44,302 nt of DNA from Xenophilus sp. L33. Lineage in GTDB: Bacteria; Pseudomonadota; Gammaproteobacteria; Burkholderiales; Burkholderiaceae_C. The notes below the pieces were generated by a model. That model was not told the DNA's origin, searched no databases, and was given only the letters and a program-made list of their open reading frames with translations. Every line of letters begins with the position of its first letter. The stretch's first letter is position 1. Of this stretch, positions 40,377 through 44,302 are shown piece after piece. Both the position numbers and the translations under genes were made by a program. The stretch spans positions 1 to 44,302 of the forward strand of contig NZ_LMUW01000004.1 of assembly GCF_009765735.1 (NCBI RefSeq). The letters are read 5' to 3'.

Positions 40377-40379
40377 AAT
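40374..40379 (+). promoter_or_regulatory. -10-like box for tatABC
   Basis: TAAAAT overlaps the HIT-gene stop codon. Transcription would begin near 40386, leaving a 20-base leader with CAGGAG (40393-40398), so this one is a conventional leader. The -35 region is weak. Confidence 0.4.
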
Positions 40380-40405
40380 CGCTGACATTCTTCAGGAGCA
40401 ATTCC

Positions 40406-40639
40406 ATGGGTTCACTTTCCATCTGGCACTGGCTGATCGTGCTGCTCGTCGTGGTGATGATCTTCGGCACCAAGAAGCTCCGCAACATGGGCTCCGACCT
40501 CGGCGGCGCCGTCAAGGGCTTCAAGGACGGCATGCGTGACGGCGCCACCGACGCGCCCGCCGGCCCCGCCGCGCAGGTGACCGGCAACACCGCCGCCGAC
40601 AAGTCGACCATCGACGTCGAAGCGCGTCAGAAGTCCTGA
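40406..40639 (+). CDS. tatA: Sec-independent protein translocase TatA
   Basis: A 77-residue pore-forming component of the twin-arginine translocase. A single N-terminal helix ([19 protein letters not shown]) is followed by the [14 protein letters not shown] hinge and an amphipathic helix, then an acidic tail. ATG 40406 is chosen over an in-frame upstream ATG (40328) because CAGGAG lies 7 bases upstream and the membrane helix starts there. It is the first gene of tatABC. Confidence 0.95.
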   Translation: MGSLSIWHWLIVLLVVVMIFGTKKLRNMGSDLGGAVKGFKDGMRDGATDAPAGPAAQVTGNTAADKSTIDVEARQKS

Positions 40640-40652
40640 GGCCGGCCGATCC

Positions 40653-41117
40653 GTGCTCGACCTCGGGATCTCGAAACTGGCATTGATCGGCGCGGTCGCG
40701 CTGATCGTCATCGGCCCCGAAAAGCTGCCGCGGGTGGCGCGCACCGTCGGCACCCTGCTCGGCAAGGCGCAGCGCTACGTCAATGACGTCAAGGCCGAGG
40801 TCAACCGGTCGATGGACCTCGACGAATTCCGCAAGATGAAGGACACGATGCAGGACGCGGCGCGCGAAGTGCATCAAAGCATCCAGTCCTCCGCCAGCGA
40901 GATCGAGAAGACCTTCACCGAGAGCGGGCAGATGCTTTCCGAGCTGTCCGAAAGCACGCCCGAGCCGACCTTTCCCCAATACAAGCACCCCCGCAAGAAC
41001 TGGCGCCTGAAGCAGGGCGCCACGCCGCAGTGGTACAAGGCGCGCGCCGGCGTGCGCACCAAGGCGCTGTCGGGCGCCGCGCGCGTGGCCCGCTACCGCC
41101 CCCAAAAGATCAATTAG
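40653..41117 (+). CDS. tatB: Sec-independent protein translocase TatB
   Basis: A 154-residue receptor component that binds twin-arginine precursors with Tat[27 protein letters not shown] is the membrane helix plus the invariant GPEKLP hinge (Glu/Pro). A long amphipathic/coiled region follows (about 25-95), and the C-terminus is basic. The GTG start at 40653 follows tatA by 13 bases. The C-terminal [21 protein letters not shown] is a conserved betaproteobacterial tail. Confidence 0.94.
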   Translation: MLDLGISKLALIGAVALIVIGPEKLPRVARTVGTLLGKAQRYVNDVKAEVNRSMDLDEFRKMKDTMQDAAREVHQSIQSSASEIEKTFTESGQMLSELSESTPEPTFPQYKHPRKNWRLKQGATPQWYKARAGVRTKALSGAARVARYRPQKIN

Positions 41118-41176
41118 CCGCGACGAGGCGACCGGTCGCGCCCGACGCGTACCGGCTTCATGCCCGCGACGACCCC

Positions 41177-41977
41177 ATGGCCGATCCCACCGACAAGAAC
41201 AAAGAAGACGAACTGGCCGGCACCGAGCAGCCTTTCGTGGCGCACCTCATGGAGTTGCGCAACCGGCTGATCTACTGCATCTACGGCTTGGCGGTGGCGG
41301 TGGCGGTGCTGGCCATCTGGCCCGGCCCGAGCGGGCTGATCGACCTGATCGCGCACCCGATCCGGGCCCACATGCCGCCCGACACCAAGCTGATCGCGAT
41401 TGGCGTCTTCTCGCCCTTCTTCGTGCCGATGGAGGTGCTGTTCATGACCGCGGTGCTGCTGGCGCTGCCCTGGCTGGTCTACCAGATATGGATGTTCGTG
41501 GCGCCCGGCCTCTACAGCCACGAGAAGCGCTTCGCGCTGCCGCTGATCTTCTTCGGCAGCCTCCTGGCCTATTGCGGCATCGCCTTCGTCCAGTTCTTCG
41601 TGCTGGACAAGATGTTCACCTTCATCCAGCGCTTCACGCCGGCCTCGGTCAACGCGACGCCAGACATCTCGTCCTACGTCGAGGCCATCCTGTCGCTCTA
41701 CATCGCCTTCGCGGTCGCCTTCCAGGTGCCGATCGTGGTGATGCTGCTGGTGCGCTTCGAGCTCGTCACGGTCGAGAAGCTGCGCTCCTTCCGCGGCTAC
41801 TTCATCGTGGTGGCCTTCGTGGTCGCCGCGGTGCTGACGCCGCCCGACGTGGTGTCGCAGCTGGCGCTGGCGGTGCCGATGGTGCTGCTCTACGAGATCG
41901 GCATCTTCGGCGCGCGCTACTTCGCGCGATTCACCAAGCCGCCGGAAGAGACCGCGGATTCGCCCCAGCAGCCCTGA
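41177..41977 (+). CDS. tatC: Sec-independent protein translocase TatC
   Basis: A 266-residue inner-membrane protein with six helices that recognises the twin-arginine signal. The cytoplasmic N-terminus has PFVAHLMELRNRLIYCI (the ELRxR motif and its Glu), followed by the periplasmic loop with FFVPMEVLFMTAVLLALPWLVYQIW and the late segment LRSFRGYFIVVAFVVAAVLTPPDVVSQ. ATG 41177 marks the start of the domain; the frame is open upstream through the tatB end. It converges with the protease gene across 21 bases. Confidence 0.95.
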   Translation: MADPTDKNKEDELAGTEQPFVAHLMELRNRLIYCIYGLAVAVAVLAIWPGPSGLIDLIAHPIRAHMPPDTKLIAIGVFSPFFVPMEVLFMTAVLLALPWLVYQIWMFVAPGLYSHEKRFALPLIFFGSLLAYCGIAFVQFFVLDKMFTFIQRFTPASVNATPDISSYVEAILSLYIAFAVAFQVPIVVMLLVRFELVTVEKLRSFRGYFIVVAFVVAAVLTPPDVVSQLALAVPMVLLYEIGIFGARYFARFTKPPEETADSPQQP

Positions 41978-41998
41978 GCGGCTGTTCCGACCCGGCGC

Positions 41999-43165
41999 CT
42001 ACTCGGTGTCGTCTGCTGCCGGCACGCGCCGCGCCGGCACCCGCGGCCGGAGGCCCGGCGTCACGTCCAGCTCCAGCTTGTCGCTGCCGCGCTGAAGCGC
42101 GAAGCGGGTGGCCGCGCCCGGCTTCAGGCCGGCGACCGCGCCCAGCAGCTGCTGCACGTTGCCGATGCTCTTCTCGCCGACCTGCGTGATGACGTCGCCG
42201 GGCCGCACGCCGGCCTTGGCGGCCGGGCCGTTCTGCAGCACGCCGGTGATGATCACGCCGGCATCTGCCTTGACGCCGAAGGTCTCGGCCAGTTCGGGCG
42301 ACAGGTCGTTCGGCTCGACGCCGATCCAGCCGCGGGTGACCTTGCCGGACTTCACGATGTCTTCCAGCACCTGCTTGGCGGTCGACACCGGAATGGCGAA
42401 GCCGATGCCCATGCTGCCGCCGCTGCGCGAGAAGATGGCGGTGTTGATGCCCTCGAGGTTGCCGTTGACGTCGATCAGCGCGCCGCCCGAATTGCCCGGG
42501 TTGATCGCCGCGTCGGTCTGGATGAAGTTCTCGAAGGTGTTGATGCCGAGCTGGTTGCGCCCGAGCGCCGAGACGATGCCGCTGGTCACCGTCTGGCCGA
42601 CGCCGAAGGGATTGCCGATGGCCAGCACCTGGTCGCCGACCTCGAGCGCGTCGGAATTGCCCAGCACGATCACCGGCAGCTTGTCGAGCTCGACCTTGAG
42701 CACCGCCAGGTCGGTGTCGGGATCGGTGCCGATCACCTTGCCGGGCACGTGGCGGCCGTCGTTGAGCGCGACGTCGATCTCGTCGGCACCCTCGACCACG
42801 TGGTTGTTGGTGAGGATGTAGCCGTCGGTGCTGACGATCACGCCGCTGCCGAGGCCGACCTGCTGCTGGCCCGCGCCCTGGTCGCCGAAGAAGAACTTGA
42901 ACCACGGGTCGTTGCTGCGCGGCGTCGGCTGCGCCGCCTTGCTGATGTTGATGCTCACCACCGCCGGCGCCGCCTTCTTCGCGGCGCCGCTCAGGCTGCC
43001 GCTGGCCGTGGCGGCGGCCGGCGTGGCGGGCGCTTCCAGCACCGAGACCACGCCGCCGAGGGACGCGCGACGGTTGAGCCATTCGGGCTTCAGCGTGGCG
43101 ACGACGAAGTACGCCGCCAGCAGGACGGTCACGGCTTGGGCGAACAGCAGCCAGATGCGTTTCAT
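41999..43165 (-). CDS. DegS/DegQ-like membrane-anchored serine protease with one PDZ domain
   Basis: A 388-residue trypsin-like protease facing the periplasm. A signal anchor (about 4-24) has no cleavage motif, which favours a DegS-type anchor. The catalytic triad is His122 (TNNHVV), Asp152 (TDLAVL) and Ser226 (GNSGGAL). A single PDZ domain (about 285-365, RGWIGVEPNDL and GVRPGDVITQVGEKSI) ends in a basic Arg/Pro tail. In E. coli, DegS activates sigma-E; here the substrate is unknown. It is convergent with tatC and divergent from the Nif3 gene. Confidence 0.92.
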   Translation of the reverse strand: MKRIWLLFAQAVTVLLAAYFVVATLKPEWLNRRASLGGVVSVLEAPATPAAATASGSLSGAAKKAAPAVVSINISKAAQPTPRSNDPWFKFFFGDQGAGQQQVGLGSGVIVSTDGYILTNNHVVEGADEIDVALNDGRHVPGKVIGTDPDTDLAVLKVELDKLPVIVLGNSDALEVGDQVLAIGNPFGVGQTVTSGIVSALGRNQLGINTFENFIQTDAAINPGNSGGALIDVNGNLEGINTAIFSRSGGSMGIGFAIPVSTAKQVLEDIVKSGKVTRGWIGVEPNDLSPELAETFGVKADAGVIITGVLQNGPAAKAGVRPGDVITQVGEKSIGNVQQLLGAVAGLKPGAATRFALQRGSDKLELDVTPGLRPRVPARRVPAADDTE

Positions 43166-43226
43166 GAGGGGAAAAAGGGCATTCGGAAAGGGCTTCGAAG
43201 CGCCGATTGTCCCTCAACGGATGGCT

Positions 43227-43232
43227 CACAAT
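43227..43232 (+). promoter_or_regulatory. -10-like box before the Nif3-family gene
   Basis: CACAAT ends 6 bases before the ATG at 43239, so the A of the start codon would be the transcription start. A TTGTCC lies upstream (43207-43212), but at 14 bases, too close for a normal -35. Confidence 0.4.
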
Positions 43233-43238
43233 GGCGCG

Positions 43239-44012
43239 ATGAGCACCACCCGCCACGAGCTGCTGCACGCCTTCGACCTGCTGCTGGCGCCCGATCGTTT
43301 CAAGGACTACGGCCCCAACGGCCTGCAGGTCGAGGGCCGCACGACGGTGCGCAAGATCGTCTCCGGCGTGACCGCGAGCCGGGCCTTGATCGAGGCCGCG
43401 ATCCGCGCCGAGGCCGACGCGATCTTCGTGCACCACGGCCTTTTCTGGCGCGGCCAGGACGGCCGCGTGGTCGGCTGGATGCGTCAGCGCCTCGGCCTGC
43501 TGCTGGGCGACGACGTCAACCTCTTCGCCTACCACCTGCCGCTCGACGCCCATCCCGAACTGGGCAACAACGCGCAGCTCGGCCTGCGGCTGGGGCTGGT
43601 GGCGCATCCGGGCGCGGCCGGGCGCTTCGGCGAGCAGGAGCTGGGCTTCCTGGGCGGCCGCGAGCAGGGCGAGGCCTTCGAGAACGCGGCAGCGCTGTCC
43701 GCGCACGTCGAGCGGGTGCTCGGCCGGCCGGTGACGCGGGTCGACGGCGCGCCGCGGCCGATCCGCAACGTCGCCTGGTGCACCGGCGGCGCGCAGGGCT
43801 ACTTCGAGGCCGCGATCGCGGCCGGCGCCGACGCCTTCATCACCGGCGAGATCTCGGAGCCGCAGGCCCACTACGCGCGCGAGACCGGCGTCGCCTTCCT
43901 GGCCTGCGGCCATCACGCGACCGAGCGCTACGGCGCGCCGGCGGTCGCGGCCCACGTGGCGGCGCAGCTCGGGCTGGCGCACGAGTTCATCGACATCGAC
44001 AACCCGGCATGA
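43239..44012 (+). CDS. Nif3-like dinuclear metal centre protein (YbgI family)
   Basis: A 257-residue protein of the Nif3/YbgI family, toroidal hexamers with a two-metal site, sometimes annotated as GTP cyclohydrolase I type 2. Metal-ligand motifs are visible: KDYGPNGLQVEG, FVHHGLFWRG, YHLPLDAHPELGNN and, at the C-terminus, FITGEISEPQ and CGHHATERYG. The biochemical role is uncertain. An in-frame ATG 18 bases upstream is possible, but MSTTRHELL at 43239 fits the family start and the -10 geometry. It overlaps pdxA in ATGA. Confidence 0.9.
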   Translation: MSTTRHELLHAFDLLLAPDRFKDYGPNGLQVEGRTTVRKIVSGVTASRALIEAAIRAEADAIFVHHGLFWRGQDGRVVGWMRQRLGLLLGDDVNLFAYHLPLDAHPELGNNAQLGLRLGLVAHPGAAGRFGEQELGFLGGREQGEAFENAAALSAHVERVLGRPVTRVDGAPRPIRNVAWCTGGAQGYFEAAIAAGADAFITGEISEPQAHYARETGVAFLACGHHATERYGAPAVAAHVAAQLGLAHEFIDIDNPA

Positions 44013-44302
44013 GCAAGCATTCCTTGCCGCTGGCGATCACGCTCGGCGATCCCGCCGGCATCGGTCCCGAGATCATCGTCAAGGCCTTCCGCGATGCGCC
44101 CGAGTTGCTGCGCGGTGCCTTCGTGGCCGGCGACCTCGGGCTGCTGCGCGGCGCGGCGCAGGCGCTGGCGGCGCCCGGACGCCTGGCCCTGCCGGTGGCG
44201 CTGATCGAATCGGCGGCCGATTCGGCGTCGGTGCCCGCCGGCTGCATCCCTTTGCTGCAGGTGGTCGCGCCGCCCGACTCGGCGATTGCGCTCGGCCGGG
44301 TC
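44009..44302 (+). CDS. pdxA: 4-Hydroxythreonine-4-phosphate dehydrogenase, N-terminal part
   Basis: The first 98 codons of PdxA, cut by the right edge. LAITLGDPAGIGPEIIVKAF is the family signature at residues 8-27 and begins the NAD-dependent dehydrogenase fold of pyridoxal-phosphate synthesis. PdxA2-type paralogues share this motif, so the vitamin B6 role is likely but not proven from the fragment. The ATG overlaps the Nif3-family stop by 4 bases, implying coupling. Confidence 0.9.
   Translation, partial: MSKHSLPLAITLGDPAGIGPEIIVKAFRDAPELLRGAFVAGDLGLLRGAAQALAAPGRLALPVALIESAADSASVPAGCIPLLQVVAPPDSAIALGRV

Overview
The window is a continuous stretch of high-GC chromosome. Gene content and order (cyaY, then mrcA divergent from pilMNOPQ, aroK-aroB-dgt, gltBD, mlaFEDACB, an ABC-2 exporter, a BolA gene, murA, his genes, tatABC, a DegS-type protease, a Nif3-family gene, pdxA) point to a betaproteobacterium of the order Burkholderiales, most like Comamonadaceae. 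This placement comes from synteny and recognised proteins, not from a database search. Coding density is very high. I see no tRNA, rRNA, CRISPR array or prophage, and no gap over 300 bases. The largest gaps are 4243-4486, 14555-14733, 33839-33985 and 37008-37144, and each is described in the features.

Layout. 1-1401: an amidase cut by the left edge, divergent from a LuxR-type regulator. 1488-4221: cyaY convergent with mrcA (PBP1A). 4487-13818: the type IV pilus alignment/secretin genes pilMNOPQ, then aroK, aroB, dgt, a DUF1415 gene and a methyltransferase, all on the plus strand and mostly overlapping by 4 bases. 13856-14733: a RAYT-type Y1 transposase and an AT-rich spacer carrying two copies of a short motif and a sigma-54-like gltB promoter. 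14734-21029: gltB and gltD (glutamate synthase). 21141-25147: mlaF-E-D-A-C-B, a complete retrograde phospholipid transport operon that includes the outer-membrane lipoprotein MlaA. 25212-27262: ABC-2 ATPase and permease, with a palindromic repeat inserted at their junction, then a BolA-family gene. 27284-39595: murA and all the his enzymes except HisZ. 39605-41977: a DUF4870 membrane protein, a HIT hydrolase and tatABC. 41999-44302: a DegS-like protease (minus strand), a Nif3-family protein and the start of pdxA.

The histidine locus is the most unusual region. The order hisG-hisD-hisC-hisB-hisH-hisA-hisF-hisI-hisE is kept but broken twice. A hexapeptide acetyltransferase and a secreted two-cysteine protein resembling Rap1a/Tai immunity proteins sit between hisD and hisC. 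A minus-strand pair, a GltP-type glutamate/aspartate symporter followed 9 bases later by a GltI-type binding protein, sits between hisA and hisF with a divergent D-hexose-6-phosphate mutarotase. No ABC permease or ATPase accompanies the GltI-like protein, which raises the possibility that a periplasmic binding protein serves a DAACS secondary transporter. The symporter keeps the aspartate that contacts the substrate amino group in GltPh, so acidic amino acids are the expected substrate.

Two gene-expression patterns recur. First, -10-like boxes lie exactly 6-10 bases upstream of start codons (aroB, the 25212 ATPase, the 37145 mutarotase, hisI, the Nif3 gene), which predicts leaderless or near-leaderless mRNAs. 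Second, neighbouring genes are coupled by 4-base stop/start overlaps. One of these, hisB/hisH, uses CTGA, so hisH appears to start at CTG behind a strong Shine-Dalgarno sequence.
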